A DNA stretch of 64,000 nucleotides from Dechloromonas sp. (GTDB lineage: Bacteria > Pseudomonadota > Gammaproteobacteria > Burkholderiales > Rhodocyclaceae): contig JAABQV010000007.1 of the NCBI GenBank assembly GCA_011391255.1, forward strand, positions 1-64,000, given 5' to 3'. Below the pieces are notes generated by a model. That model worked only from the letters and a program-made list of their open reading frames with translations. It made no database searches and was not told where the DNA came from. Both the position numbers and the translations under genes were made by a program. Positions 8,700 through 18,285 of this stretch are shown piece after piece (position 1 is the stretch's first letter; each line of letters begins with the position of its first letter).

Positions 8700-8754
8700 G
8701 CGGGAATTATCTCCGCAATTTAATATCATAATGCCCTAATCCAATGGAAACGCT

Positions 8755-9120
8755 ATGCGCCTACTCGCCCTTGCCCTCTCGTTAATCTGTCTACCCGCCG
8801 CAGCCCAGGAAAAGTCGGGAGCCGAGGTCTACAACGCGGTATGCCAGGAGTGCCACGGCACCGGCAAGCTCAACGCACCCTTGTTTGGCAACCAAAAACA
8901 GTGGGGGAAACTGGTTCGCGAAGGACTTGACGATTTGGTGCCCGCATCCCTAAAAGGCATCCGCAAAATGCCACCCAAAGGTGGCAATGCTTCATTGAGC
9001 GATCTCGAAGTGGCACGCGGTGTCGTCCACATGGCCAACGCCGGTGGCGGCAAATTTGCTGAACCAACGCCGGAAGATGCAGCCCGCTGGCGCGCCAAGG
9101 CGGATCGCAAGAAAAAATAA
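8755..9120 (+). CDS. Small monoheme c-type cytochrome (class I, c5-like)
   Basis: A 121-residue exported cytochrome. A signal peptide (MRLLALALSLICLPAAAQ) precedes the heme-binding motif CQECH near residue 31. The distal ligand is probably the methionine in IRKMPPKGG. The C-terminal tail is lysine and arginine rich. Overall it resembles the small cytochrome c5/c552-type electron shuttles of betaproteobacteria. It is divergent from the amidase gene with about 55 bases between the starts. No oxidase or reductase lies beside it, so its electron partner cannot be named. Confidence 0.9.
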   Translation: MRLLALALSLICLPAAAQEKSGAEVYNAVCQECHGTGKLNAPLFGNQKQWGKLVREGLDDLVPASLKGIRKMPPKGGNASLSDLEVARGVVHMANAGGGKFAEPTPEDAARWRAKADRKKK

Positions 9121-9212
9121 TCAGTTTGTGGCCAAAATGAAAGAAAAAACGACGATATCGAGCTTTTCCAGGCGCTCAGCACGCCGTTGTGTTTGTTCTC
9201 AGGCCGCCGCAT

Positions 9213-9533
9213 CTAGAACGCGGCAGCAGCTTCCCAGACGATATTAGCCTTGGCGCCACCCTGACTGGTGCGTTCGAGCATATCAACCAGTGGCCAGGCG
9301 CGGGAACGCAGGGCAACCGGTTTTTCGCCACCGGCATCCGCCTCGTCCTCAGGCAAATCGCCTTCACCGCGTGCGACTGCCTCGCGGAGCATCTTCGCCG
9401 CCGGCATCATTTGCTCGCGGGTAAAGGTGCCGCGTGCCGTGCATTCCTTGCCAATCGCACGCAACAGAGTACCTGCCGCTTCTGAAAACATCAGCAATTC
9501 ACCCGTCTCGCTCGATAAAAATTTTACCAACAT
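9213..9533 (-). CDS. DUF1840 family protein
   Basis: A 106-residue protein of the DUF1840 family, recognised from MLVKFLSSETGELLMF and the following LLRAIGKECTARGTFT. The ATG at 9533 is preferred to the TTG used by the track because AGGA lies upstream at suitable spacing. The middle is acidic (EGDLPEDEADAGGEK). No catalytic residues or membrane segments are seen and the function is unknown. The family is mainly found in betaproteobacteria. It is divergent from the next gene. Confidence 0.75.
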   Translation of the reverse strand: MLVKFLSSETGELLMFSEAAGTLLRAIGKECTARGTFTREQMMPAAKMLREAVARGEGDLPEDEADAGGEKPVALRSRAWPLVDMLERTSQGGAKANIVWEAAAAF

Positions 9534-9616
9534 CAATATTTCCTTTGCTTGCTCTGGGTTTCAGGTTGTCAGGTGCTTGCGCATTCGTGCACAATGGTCA
9601 CACGGAGGCAAAAAAT

Positions 9617-10267
9617 ATGATTTCCGATATTAACGCGAATACCTTTGACACGGGCGTGGACGAACTGGAGCGCTTTGCGCTTGAAGAATGTACCAAACGC
9701 CAGCTACTCGATCGTCAGGTCGCCGCGATGGTTATGCCAGCCAGTCATTGCGAGTTGGCAGTCAAATTCGCCAAGCTTGGCGCCAGCGTTTTAGCGGTCG
9801 ACCGTCCAGCCAAGCGCAGCGCTATTGAGGACTGTATTCTGGCTAGCGGCCTGACCGATCAAATTAGATACGCAGCCATTACGTTGCCAAATATTCCGGA
9901 CGCTTTGCCCGATGCGCCTTACGATATTATCTTCATTCGCTACGGGCTCGACCATCTGGTTTACGCAGAGGCGCGTGAAGTGATCCGCCAACTGATGAAG
10001 AAATTGCGGATCGGCGGCAAGCTCTACGTTTCAATTCTCGGGCTCAAATCCGAGCTCGGCGATGGCTACGAAGATGCCGAAAAGTCCGTCGAAGAACGTT
10101 TTTGCCACCTGCCGCCGGCGATGATCAAAAAATACGGCATCAAGAGCAAGGTTTGCCTCTACTCCGAGCGCAACCTTTTTCTCTTGATGCTTGAAGCCGG
10201 CGCCAGCGTCTTACGCACCCTGACCACCACCTACGGCAACGTCAAGGCGGTTGCGGTCCGGGTTTGA
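9617..10267 (+). CDS. Class I SAM methyltransferase-like protein
   Basis: The track begins at 9434, but GGAGG at 9604-9608 points to the ATG at 9617, giving 216 residues. The fold pattern suggests a Rossmann-type methyltransferase: a hydrophobic strand ASVLAVDRP, then YDIIFIRYGLDHL, then LRIGGKLYVSIL. The first SAM-binding glycine motif (GxGxG) is not preserved (VMPASHCELAVKFAKLG), so cofactor binding is uncertain and the protein may be a degenerate member. Its stop overlaps the start of the ROK gene (TTGA), suggesting coupling. The target is unknown. Confidence 0.6.
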   Translation: MISDINANTFDTGVDELERFALEECTKRQLLDRQVAAMVMPASHCELAVKFAKLGASVLAVDRPAKRSAIEDCILASGLTDQIRYAAITLPNIPDALPDAPYDIIFIRYGLDHLVYAEAREVIRQLMKKLRIGGKLYVSILGLKSELGDGYEDAEKSVEERFCHLPPAMIKKYGIKSKVCLYSERNLFLLMLEAGASVLRTLTTTYGNVKAVAVRV

Positions 10268-11166
10268 ACGAGCTACGACTGGGCGTTGATCTTGGCGGCA
10301 CCAAGATCGAAATTATCGCCCTCGATCCGGCCGGCCGCGAACTGTTGCGGCGCCGCATCGCCACCCCGCACGGCGATTATCAGGCTACCGTTATTGCACT
10401 GATTGATCTGGTCAAGGCAACCGAAAGTACGCTGGGGAAATCGGGAACAATCGGCATCGGCATTCCCGGTGCAGAATCCCTGGCCACCGGGCTGATCAAG
10501 AATGCCAATTCAACCTGCCTGATCGGGAAACCCTTGCGCGACGATCTCCAGCAAGCGCTACAGCGGGAAGTTCGCCTCGCCAACGACGCCAATTGTTTTG
10601 CCCTGTCGGAAGCAATCGACGGCGCCGGCAAGGGCGCGGCGATTGTTTTCGGCGTCATCCTCGGCACCGGAGTCGGCGGTGGTATCGTCGTGAATGGCAA
10701 GGTGCTGACCGGCGCCAATGCGATTGCCGGCGAGTGGGGGCACAACCCGCTACCCTTGCCGGTTGCCGGCGATCTGCCGCTACCTGCCTGCTATTGCGGC
10801 CGCCACGGCTGCATCGAAACTTATCTGTGCGGCCCAGCATTGACCCGCAACCACTTTCTGCACAGCGGTGAACAGCTAGCTCCCGAGGAAATCGACCACC
10901 GCGCAAACGCTAGCGATTGGGCCTGTGAAGCCAGCCTGCAGCGCTACGAAGCGCGCCTTGGTCGGGCGCTGGCCAGCGTCATCAATATCCTTGATCCGCA
11001 GGTGATCGTGCTCGGTGGCGGCCTATCGAAACTGGAGCGGCTCTACCGCAATTTGCCGGCCTGTTGCGGTCAACACGTTTTTTCCGATGTTTTTAACAGC
11101 AAAATCGTGCCACCTGCACATGGGGATTCCTCGGGGGTGCGCGGCGCGGCCTGGCTATGGAATTGA
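10264..11166 (+). CDS. ROK family sugar kinase
   Basis: A 300-residue kinase of the ROK (repressor, ORF, kinase) family with a TTG start that overlaps the preceding stop by four bases. The N-terminal phosphate loop reads LGVDLGGTKIEIIAL, a central motif reads GTGVGGGIVVNGK, then GEWGHNPLP and the zinc-binding CYCGRHGCIETY. It has no DNA-binding N-terminus, so it is an enzyme and not a repressor. The motif set fits fructokinase (Mak) or N-acetyl-hexosamine kinases; the sugar cannot be fixed by sequence alone. A parS-like site follows at 11188. Confidence 0.88.
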   Translation: MNELRLGVDLGGTKIEIIALDPAGRELLRRRIATPHGDYQATVIALIDLVKATESTLGKSGTIGIGIPGAESLATGLIKNANSTCLIGKPLRDDLQQALQREVRLANDANCFALSEAIDGAGKGAAIVFGVILGTGVGGGIVVNGKVLTGANAIAGEWGHNPLPLPVAGDLPLPACYCGRHGCIETYLCGPALTRNHFLHSGEQLAPEEIDHRANASDWACEASLQRYEARLGRALASVINILDPQVIVLGGGLSKLERLYRNLPACCGQHVFSDVFNSKIVPPAHGDSSGVRGAAWLWN

Positions 11167-11187
11167 TGGCACAATCGGCAATCCAGC

Positions 11188-11203
11188 CGTTTCACGTGAA
11201 ACC
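11188..11203. promoter_or_regulatory. parS: parS-like centromere site 1
   Basis: The 16-mer CGTTTCACGTGAAACC holds the perfect 14-bp palindrome GTTTCACGTGAAAC, the core of the ParB/Spo0J binding site. It lies in the 46-base gap between the ROK kinase and the MFS transporter. Confidence 0.85.
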
Positions 11204-11212
11204 GGATTCCCC

Positions 11213-12430
11213 ATGAGCACCTCTGATCCCCGCCAACTGCTGTTGCGCCTGTTCCTGCCATTTGCCGCCGGCTATTTTCTTTCCTATCTCTATCGCACGG
11301 TCAACGCGGTTATCGGGCCAATTTTGGCGAGCGAACTTTCGCTCGGCGACAATGCGTTGGGGCTGCTGACCAGCACCTATTTTCTGGCTTTTGGTCTCGC
11401 GCAATTGCCCCTCGGCATGCTGCTCGACCGCTTTGGTCCGCGCCGCGTCGAAGCCGGTCTGCTGCTTCTGGCTGCCAGTGGTGCGGTAATTTTTGCGCTT
11501 TCCGATACGCTGGGCGGGCTGGCTACTGGCCGCGCCTTGATCGGCCTCGGCGTTTCGGCTTGCCTGATGGCCTCGTTCAAAGCCTTTGCGCAGTGGTATC
11601 CGCCCGAACGCCTGGCTTCGCTGACTGGCTGGATCATGGCCTCCGGCGGCCTTGGCGCACTGGCCGCCTCCAAGCCGCTGGAAATCGCTTTGGGCTTCGC
11701 CACCTGGCGCGAGATAGCGCTGATACTGGCCGCCGTCACTCTTGCCGTGGCTGCCGCCTTATGGTTTTTAGTCCCGGACAAAGCCAGCGATGACAAAGCT
11801 GCCGGTTTTGCCGAACAAATGGCCGGCGTTCGCAGCATTTTCAGCAGCGCGCATTTCTGGCGTTATGCGCCGATGGGGTTCTGGTTCACCGGCGGCTTCA
11901 TGGCCGTTCAAGGGCTCTGGGTTTCACGCTGGATGAGCGTCATGGAAGGCCTCGACGGCAGCGCAATTGCTGCCCGCCTGACCTGGATCGGTGTCGCCAT
12001 GCTCGCCGGATTTCTGTTCATGGGCTTTTTCGCAACGGCAATGTTGCGACGCGGGTTAAAACTGGAAAAGGTCTACATTTTCGCCATGCTGCTCGGCCTC
12101 ACCACCCTTTTGATCATCAGCATTGCACCGACGGCGGTCAGCTACTTGCTTTGGCCTATCCTTGGCGCCTGTTTCTCGCTCTCTAATACTGCCTATTCAC
12201 TGGTCGCCCAAGCCTTTCCACCGGCGCTTTCGGGACGTGCCAATACGGCTTTGAACTTGATGGTCTTCGCCGGCGCATTCGGCCTGCAATGGGGCATCGG
12301 CATCCTCGTCGATACCTTGCAGGCGAGCGGATGGGCGGGCGATACCGCCTATCGCGCTGCCTTTTTCGCGCTCCTAGGCGGCCAGTTTCTGGCCATTATC
12401 TGGCTGCTGCGTCCCGCCCGCCAGGTCTGA
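11213..12430 (+). CDS. Major facilitator superfamily transporter
   Basis: The ATG at 11213 gives a 405-residue protein with about 12 transmembrane helices; the longer start in the track would run through the parS site and the ROK gene. Helix 2-3 loop signature GMLLDRFGPRR is the classical MFS motif A. Substrate is unknown; nearest resemblance is to the nitrate/organic anion type transporters of proteobacteria, but that is weak. Its last 57 bases overlap the 3' end of the convergent EF-hand-like gene, an unusually long convergent overlap that suggests both ends are genuine and tightly packed. Confidence 0.85.
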   Translation: MSTSDPRQLLLRLFLPFAAGYFLSYLYRTVNAVIGPILASELSLGDNALGLLTSTYFLAFGLAQLPLGMLLDRFGPRRVEAGLLLLAASGAVIFALSDTLGGLATGRALIGLGVSACLMASFKAFAQWYPPERLASLTGWIMASGGLGALAASKPLEIALGFATWREIALILAAVTLAVAAALWFLVPDKASDDKAAGFAEQMAGVRSIFSSAHFWRYAPMGFWFTGGFMAVQGLWVSRWMSVMEGLDGSAIAARLTWIGVAMLAGFLFMGFFATAMLRRGLKLEKVYIFAMLLGLTTLLIISIAPTAVSYLLWPILGACFSLSNTAYSLVAQAFPPALSGRANTALNLMVFAGAFGLQWGIGILVDTLQASGWAGDTAYRAAFFALLGGQFLAIIWLLRPARQV

Positions 12431-13363
12431 AACCGCCAGATCGACTTGCTGCAAGCTACCGACGCTGCCAGCCTCGTTGAGATAAATACCGGCGGAGCGA
12501 ATTTCGCCAAGCAGACCGTTCGACGCATTTTTCAGGCTAAAAGGCGCGTCGACCGCAGCCGTGTAGAGCGCACCGACGCCACGACCAGCCAGCGAACTCC
12601 ACGAGTCGCCCGACCAAACAGCCAACTTTGAAAATACCGGATCGGCCTCGTCGATCCAGCCGTTATGATCGAGATCGAAATCGGCCAACTCGGCAAAACC
12701 ATTGCCGCTGCGCGCGCCGAACAACTCCTTACCGTTGTCCGCCTTGCCATTGCCGTTACGGTCAAAAACCAGAAAACCACTACTCGCACCGAGGCCTGGA
12801 ATGCTTTCAAGCTTGCCGTCGGAGTCAAGATCAAAGTTCTGGCGCTGATTGGTCAATTCGCTGGCTTTGCCGTCAAAGCTGAGCACCAACGGGTCGCGCA
12901 AGACAACCGAGCCAGAATCCTCGAAGACCTTTTCGCTCTTGAATTCGCGCGCCATCTCAAGCGCGTAGTTGAAGGCGATCTCCCGACCATCGCAGGTCTT
13001 GACCCGCCCGTTGCCGCAAACCGTGGTTTTTTCCGATTCGCAAATCCGCTCGATCGTCTTGCAATGCCAGCTAAGCTCGCGACCGGCACTAGCCTCCTTC
13101 TCTGTATCGCTACTTGGCAGAGGCGATGAAGCGGCAAACTTATCCTGGCAGTTCTTGCCTTCCATTGCCGCCATCAGGGCATCAATTAGTGACTGTAGCA
13201 GCTGGACAATGCGCTCCTGGAGAGCTGCCTGACTCTCGCTTTCGCCACTCTTCATGCTTTCAAAAACTTGCCGGAAGTTGTTCTCCAGTGTGATTTCACT
13301 CGTTTGGCTACGCTCGGCCTGGTGGCTGGCCGACAGCGCAACCGTCGATTCGGCGATTCTCAT
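12374..13363 (-). CDS. EF-hand-like calcium-binding repeat protein, unknown function
   Basis: The ORF track starts at 13369, but GGAG directly abuts that ATG; the second ATG at 13363 has a six-base spacer and gives 329 residues. The N-terminal third is polar and helical, rich in Ser, Glu and Gln. The middle has a Cys-containing stretch (four cysteines between HCKTIERICESEK and KTCDGRE). The C-terminal half has three calcium-loop-like repeats: NFDLDSDGKLESIPG, VFDRNGNGKADNGKELFG and DFDLDHNGWIDEADP. This DxDxDG pattern occurs in bacterial EF-hand and VCBS-type proteins, often secreted or surface proteins, but no signal peptide is seen. A type I secretion route is possible but not shown. Confidence 0.72.
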   Translation of the reverse strand: MRIAESTVALSASHQAERSQTSEITLENNFRQVFESMKSGESESQAALQERIVQLLQSLIDALMAAMEGKNCQDKFAASSPLPSSDTEKEASAGRELSWHCKTIERICESEKTTVCGNGRVKTCDGREIAFNYALEMAREFKSEKVFEDSGSVVLRDPLVLSFDGKASELTNQRQNFDLDSDGKLESIPGLGASSGFLVFDRNGNGKADNGKELFGARSGNGFAELADFDLDHNGWIDEADPVFSKLAVWSGDSWSSLAGRGVGALYTAAVDAPFSLKNASNGLLGEIRSAGIYLNEAGSVGSLQQVDLAVSDLAGGTQQPDNGQKLAA

Positions 13364-13374
13364 GCTCATCTCCT

Positions 13375-13401
13375 TGCAGTGATTGGGAAGACATCACTGC
13401 A
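13375..13401. repeat. Inverted repeat between priA and EF-hand-like gene
   Basis: Perfect 9-bp arms TGCAGTGAT and ATCACTGCA separated by nine bases, in the gap after the priA stop. It lies just upstream of the ribosome binding site of the next gene. No T-run follows on either strand, so a factor-independent terminator is not supported; an operator or an RNA hairpin is possible. Confidence 0.5.
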
Positions 13402-13414
13402 AAGGGCGTGCCGG

Positions 13415-15397
13415 TCAAAACTCCAGCGGATCAACCTCGATGTGCCAGCGCAATTTTGAAGGTGATCTGAGACCCTCGATAGCCTCTCGCCAGCGCGGCA
13501 AAAATGCCTGCAAAGCCGGGCGGGATGGCGATTCCGCCAGCAATTGACCGCGCTCAAGACTGGCCAGGCGCGACAGCTTCATCGGAATCGGGTCGTAGAT
13601 CATTACATTCTGATGCCCGGCGATCACCGGCAAATCGGCCGCCGCCTTGAGGAAGGCAATTGAATCGGCCATTTCGGGAGCTTCGGCGCGCAACATGGCC
13701 TGAAAAGTATAGGGTGGAAAGCCAGCTTGTTCGCGCTCCTTGAGCAGCGTCGCAGCAAAGCCCGGGTAATCGTGGGCGACCAGCGCCGCGTAAAGCGGGT
13801 GATCCGGGTATTGCGTCTGGATCAGCACCTCGCCCTTCAGTTCGGCGCGCCCGGCGCGGCCGGCAACCTGCATTAACTGCGCAAACAACCGCTCGGGTGC
13901 CCGCCAGTCGGCGGCAAAGAGGGCAGCATCGGCGCCCAGCGCACCAACCAGCGTCAGCTTAGGGAAATCGTGGCCCTTGGCGAGCATTTGCGTACCGACC
14001 AGAATATCCGCCTCACCACCATGGATGCGCTCGAGCATGACTTCCCATTGCTTGCGGTTTTTCACCGAGTCGCGGTCAACGCGCAGAATTCGTGCCTCCG
14101 GAAACTCCTCCTGCAACCAGCTTTCCAGGCGCTGTGTACCGCGCCCGAAGGGATGAATGTCCTGGTTGCCGCAGGTCGGACACGCTTTCGGAACTCGATG
14201 CTCAAAACCACAGTGGTGGCAACGCAAGCGGCGATCAGCCAGATGCAGCACCATATTGGCGGCACAGCGCGTGCAGCGCGAAACCCAGCCACAGGCCATG
14301 CAGGCCAGCACCGGCGCGTAGCCCCGGCGGTTGAGGAAAACCAGACTTTGCTCACCGCGCGCCAGGCGTTCCTTGATCGCGGCGATCAGTGCCTCGCTGA
14401 CACCTTCTTTCAAGGCCATTTTCCGCGTATCAAGCAGTTTCACGGCCGGCAGCGTTGCCTCAGGATTGGCCCGCTCCTTTAGAGTCAGCAAGGCGTAGCG
14501 CTTGTTTTGCGCATTCGCCCAGGACTCCAGCGCCGGCGTCGCCGAACCGAGCAGGATGGGAATATTTCCTTGGTGCGCGCGAAAAACCCCAACGTCGCGC
14601 GCCGAATAACGCATGCCGTCCTGCTGTTTGAAGGATTGATCATGCTCCTCATCAATGACGATCAAACCAAGCCGCGGCAGCGGGGTAAAAATCGCCAACC
14701 GCGTGCCCAGAACAATGTCCGCTTCGCCGGCAAAAGCCGCCCGCCAGTTACGCTCACGCGCAGCTTCGGCCAGTTCGCTGTGCAGCGAAACGACGCTGGC
14801 CTCAGTAAATCTGGCGCGAACCCGACCCTCAAGCTGCGGCGTCAGGTTGATCTCGGGCACCAGCAAAAGAACCTGTTTGCCGTCACCCAAAGCACGCGCT
14901 ATCAGGCGCAGATAAACCTCGGTCTTGCCGCTCCCCGTAACACCATGCAGAAGATGCGCCGAAAAGCCGCCCGCCAGATCAATGGCAGCTAGCGCCGCCG
15001 ACTGCTCGTCTGTCAGCTCGGGCGCGCGGGCCGCCAGCGTCGGCCGCGTAGGGCGCGCCTGACGACGAAGCGGCGGATCAAGTCGCTTAAGCCCCACCGG
15101 CAACCCCTGCATGATCACTTCACCAAGAGGTGCCTGATAGTAAGTACTGGCGAAATTGCACAGGGCGAAAAATTCGGCCGGCAGCGGCGCGATATCACGC
15201 AATATTTCAATGGCTGGCTTGATCTGCGCCAGGGGCCAATCGCTGTTTTCCGAGACCTCTACAACGACACCAATCCGCTCGCCACGACCAAACGGAACGC
15301 GAACCCTCAGACCGACATCGGCAGGTGTCGCGCTATCGATTGTGTAATCGAAGAGGCGATGCAAAGGGAGGTCAAGAGCAACACGCAGAACAGTCAT
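13415..15397 (-). CDS. priA: Primosomal replication protein N' (PriA helicase)
   Basis: A 660-residue helicase that restarts stalled replication forks by loading DnaB away from oriC. The N-terminal DNA-binding domain spans about the first 120 residues. Walker A GVTGSGKT lies at 152-159, with the DEEH box in VIDEEHDQSFKQQ. The zinc-binding region is intact (CMACGWVSRCTRC, CHHCG, CPTCG). The conserved helicase motif AGRAGRA follows. Length is slightly shorter than E. coli PriA (732). It is transcribed away from the hemE gap that holds DnaA boxes, so its promoter probably overlaps them. Confidence 0.96.
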   Translation of the reverse strand: MTVLRVALDLPLHRLFDYTIDSATPADVGLRVRVPFGRGERIGVVVEVSENSDWPLAQIKPAIEILRDIAPLPAEFFALCNFASTYYQAPLGEVIMQGLPVGLKRLDPPLRRQARPTRPTLAARAPELTDEQSAALAAIDLAGGFSAHLLHGVTGSGKTEVYLRLIARALGDGKQVLLLVPEINLTPQLEGRVRARFTEASVVSLHSELAEAARERNWRAAFAGEADIVLGTRLAIFTPLPRLGLIVIDEEHDQSFKQQDGMRYSARDVGVFRAHQGNIPILLGSATPALESWANAQNKRYALLTLKERANPEATLPAVKLLDTRKMALKEGVSEALIAAIKERLARGEQSLVFLNRRGYAPVLACMACGWVSRCTRCAANMVLHLADRRLRCHHCGFEHRVPKACPTCGNQDIHPFGRGTQRLESWLQEEFPEARILRVDRDSVKNRKQWEVMLERIHGGEADILVGTQMLAKGHDFPKLTLVGALGADAALFAADWRAPERLFAQLMQVAGRAGRAELKGEVLIQTQYPDHPLYAALVAHDYPGFAATLLKEREQAGFPPYTFQAMLRAEAPEMADSIAFLKAAADLPVIAGHQNVMIYDPIPMKLSRLASLERGQLLAESPSRPALQAFLPRWREAIEGLRSPSKLRWHIEVDPLEF

Positions 15398-15694
15398 TTA
15401 GATCCGGCAGTCGCCGTAGATTCTCCGGAAATGCACGCAAGCCCTTCAGTCGTTGGCAGTTTTCAGATTGTCCACAAAAGCTGTGGATAACTTTGTGGAT
15501 TTAATTGAGAATCTGGCGCCGTGTGGCGTTTGCTAAAGGATTTCGTCACTTTGCCGAAATATTAGGCAAAGTGACAAATCGTTTTAATTCATACACTTAG
15601 AAAATAAAATAACTGTCAAGCGATTTGTTGAATTATTTTTGTCCGACGCACGGTTCTCTGTGAGTAAGTCAGTCGGCCAATTTGAATCCAAGCA
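15398..15694. other. hemE-priA spacer with DnaA boxes, inverted repeat and AT-rich tract
   Basis: This 297-base gap has no convincing gene. It carries a perfect DnaA box, TGTGGATAA at 15482-15490, flanked by TTGTCCACA at 15468-15476 (one mismatch) and a weaker TGTGGATTT at 15494-15502. An 11-bp perfect inverted repeat follows at 15545-15575, then a strongly AT-rich tract around 15580-15650. The clustering of boxes next to an AT-rich stretch looks origin-like. Simpler readings are a DnaA-regulated priA promoter or a DnaA-titration site. Confidence 0.6.
15545..15575. repeat. Perfect 11-bp inverted repeat downstream of hemE
   Basis: Arms GTCACTTTGCC (15545-15555) and GGCAAAGTGAC (15565-15575) with a nine-base loop. 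It lies 120 bases beyond the hemE stop. No T-run follows on the hemE strand, so a terminator is only one option; an operator for a dimeric regulator of priA is another. Confidence 0.6.
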
Positions 15695-16762
15695 CTACTT
15701 TCGCAATAGACGGCTGTGCGAATGGACCGTTTCAACCAGCGCGGTGACACTATCCGGTGGCGTGAATTGTGAAATCCCGTGTCCGAGGTTGAAGACATGT
15801 CCGGTATTGCCTGGGCCAAAGCTATCCAAAACCTTTTTGGCTTCGGCCGCAACGATTTCTGGGGCAGCAAACAGCACGTTGGGGTCGAGGTTGCCTTGCA
15901 AGGCAACCTTGCCACCAACACGCCGCCGCGCATCGCCTATATCGATCGTCCAGTCCAAGCCAACCGCATCGCAGCCGATATCGGCGATTTTTTCCAGCCA
16001 GAGGCCACCGTTTTTGGTGAAAACAATGCTCGGAATACGCTGCCCGTCTTTTTCTTTCTTCAGGCCGGCGACAATACGGCGCATGTATTGCAGCGAAAAC
16101 TCTTCGTAAGCAGCGTTTGACAGCGAACCGCCCCAAGTATCGAAAATCATCACCGCTTGGGCGCCGCAATCAATCTGGGCGTTGAGATAGGAAATCACTG
16201 AATCAGCGGTCACCGAGAGGATGCGGTGCAGCAGATCCGGGCGGTTGTAGAGCATGCCCTTGATATTGCGGAAATCGCTCGAACCCTCGCCCTCGACCAT
16301 GTAGCAGGCGAGCGTGTAAGGGCTACCGGAAAAGCCAATCAGCGGCACCGAGTTATCGAGCGCGCGACGGATTTCCGAAACGGCATCCATCACGTAACCA
16401 AGATGCTCGTAGGGATCGGGTGCCGTCAGATTATTGATCGCCCATTCTTCGCGTAGCGGACGTTCGAATTTCGGCCCCTCGCCTTCGGCAAAATAAAGGC
16501 CAAGACCCATCGCATCGGGCACCGTCAAAATGTCCGAGAAAAGAATGGCCGCGTCCAAGTCGTAGCGTGCCAAAGGCTGCAGCGTGACTTCGCAGGCCAT
16601 TGCCGGCGATTTGCAGAGATTGAGGAAATTGCCGGCCCGTTTGCGCGTCGCGCAGTATTCGGGCAAATAACGTCCGGCTTGGCGCATCAGCCAGAGCGGG
16701 GTGTAGTCGGTCGGCTCCTTCAACAGGGCGCGCAGGAAAGTATCGTTCTTGGGTCGGCTCAC
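15695..16762 (-). CDS. hemE: Uroporphyrinogen decarboxylase
   Basis: A 355-residue enzyme that removes four carboxyl groups from uroporphyrinogen III to give coproporphyrinogen III in heme synthesis. The N-terminal signature [14 protein letters not shown] and the later [16 protein letters not shown] are both diagnostic. It starts with GTG (GTGAGCCGACCC), supported by GGAG seven bases before. It is the last gene before the DnaA-box-bearing spacer and follows trkH in the same direction. Confidence 0.97.
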   Translation of the reverse strand: MSRPKNDTFLRALLKEPTDYTPLWLMRQAGRYLPEYCATRKRAGNFLNLCKSPAMACEVTLQPLARYDLDAAILFSDILTVPDAMGLGLYFAEGEGPKFERPLREEWAINNLTAPDPYEHLGYVMDAVSEIRRALDNSVPLIGFSGSPYTLACYMVEGEGSSDFRNIKGMLYNRPDLLHRILSVTADSVISYLNAQIDCGAQAVMIFDTWGGSLSNAAYEEFSLQYMRRIVAGLKKEKDGQRIPSIVFTKNGGLWLEKIADIGCDAVGLDWTIDIGDARRRVGGKVALQGNLDPNVLFAAPEIVAAEAKKVLDSFGPGNTGHVFNLGHGISQFTPPDSVTALVETVHSHSRLLRK

Positions 16763-16820
16763 GGGGGCACTCCGCCAGAAAATCGGAAAGGCGGGATTAT
16801 CCGCCTTTCTGCGCCTCAGG

Positions 16821-18275
16821 TCACTTACGCCAGAAAGCCGGGGTCAACACGACAAGCAGGGTGAAAATTTCGAGTCGGCCAAGCAGCATGGCGAAAATGC
16901 AAATCCAGGTCTGGAAGTCTTCAAGAACCTCATAAGTGGTTGATGGCCCAACGACACCAAGCCCCGGCCCGGTGTTATTGATGCTGGCAACAACGGCGGT
17001 GAAGGCGGAAATAATATCTAGCCCGGTAAAGGCCAGAATCAGTGTCAGAGAAACGATGCTGACCATATATATAAAGGCAAAGGACAAAACCGCAAACAAT
17101 ATCGGCTGCGGAGCAACCTGTCCGCCTATCCTGATGTTGTAAACCGCACTCGGGTGCATCGCCCGCAATAACTCGCGATAAACCTGTTTGTAGAGCAGCA
17201 GGGCGCGAGCCATCTTGATGCCGCCACCGGTTGAACCTGCACTGGTGGCAAAACTGGATAGAAAGAGCATCCAGAGCGGCGCAAAAATCGGCCACAACGC
17301 ATAGTCTACGCTGGCATATCCCGTCGTTGTCGCGATGGAAACGACATTAAAGGCTGAGTGACGTAAAGCCGTTTCGAACTCGGGGTAGACGCCGTCTTTC
17401 CAGATGTACATGGCGATGATCAGAATACTGAACAGCGTTACGACAACAAACCAGCGCGCCTCTGGATCAAGGAAGTAGGGGCGTAGCGAGCGCCCACTGA
17501 CGGCGAGAAACAGGGTGCCAAAATTGATCCCGGCAATCAGCATGAAAACAATTGCTACCGCCTCGATGGCCGGTGAATTAAAGAAGCCGAAACTGGCGTC
17601 GTGGGTTGAAAAACCGCCCAGTCCCATCGTCGAAAACATGTGACAAGCAGCATCAAACCAGGACATGCCAGCCCAACGATAGGCCAGCAGGCAAGCGATT
17701 GAAACGGAAACATAAACCAGCCACAGGCCTTTCGCCGTTTCGGCAATGCGCGGGGTCATCTTGGAGTCCTTCATCGGCCCAGGCGTTTCGGCCTTGAACA
17801 TTTGACGGCCACCAATACCGAGCATCGGCAGGATAGCAACGGCGAGAACGATCAGTCCCATGCCGCCGATCCAGACCAGTTCGTGGCGCCAGAGATTGAT
17901 CGACATCGGCAGCGTATCCAGACCGGAGATCACCGTAGAACCGGTCGTCGTCAAGCCGGACATCGTTTCAAAATAGGCATCGGTATGGCTCAAGCCGAGA
18001 TGAATCATCAAGGGAATCGCGGCAAAGGCGGGTAGTACGGTCCACACCAGAACGACCATCAAAAATCCGTCGCGGATATTGAGTTCGCGCTTGCAATGGC
18101 GGTAGCGATACCAGAGAAAGGTGCCACTCAGCAGCGTCAGTAAAAAGGCCTCGTCATAGGCTGACTGCGCACCATCGTTGTTAACATAGGAAACCACGAG
18201 CGGGGCGAGCATGGTCAGGGCGAAGAGCATGATGATCATGCCCAGGGCGCGATAGACCGGTGCGAAACGAGTCAC
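16821..18275 (-). CDS. trkH: Trk system potassium transporter, membrane subunit TrkH
   Basis: The ORF track begins at 18359, overlapping trkA; AAGGAG before the GTG at 18275 gives 484 residues, the usual TrkH length. It is a potassium channel-like protein with repeated pore loops, for example [30 protein letters not shown]-like, [13 protein letters not shown] and NNTGPGLG, each holding a selectivity-filter glycine. It passes K+ under control of TrkA, encoded 10 bases upstream. With trkA and the ntrYX-like pair it forms a conserved betaproteobacterial block. Confidence 0.95.
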   Translation of the reverse strand: MTRFAPVYRALGMIIMLFALTMLAPLVVSYVNNDGAQSAYDEAFLLTLLSGTFLWYRYRHCKRELNIRDGFLMVVLVWTVLPAFAAIPLMIHLGLSHTDAYFETMSGLTTTGSTVISGLDTLPMSINLWRHELVWIGGMGLIVLAVAILPMLGIGGRQMFKAETPGPMKDSKMTPRIAETAKGLWLVYVSVSIACLLAYRWAGMSWFDAACHMFSTMGLGGFSTHDASFGFFNSPAIEAVAIVFMLIAGINFGTLFLAVSGRSLRPYFLDPEARWFVVVTLFSILIIAMYIWKDGVYPEFETALRHSAFNVVSIATTTGYASVDYALWPIFAPLWMLFLSSFATSAGSTGGGIKMARALLLYKQVYRELLRAMHPSAVYNIRIGGQVAPQPILFAVLSFAFIYMVSIVSLTLILAFTGLDIISAFTAVVASINNTGPGLGVVGPSTTYEVLEDFQTWICIFAMLLGRLEIFTLLVVLTPAFWRK

Positions 18276-18285
18276 GGTCGACTCC

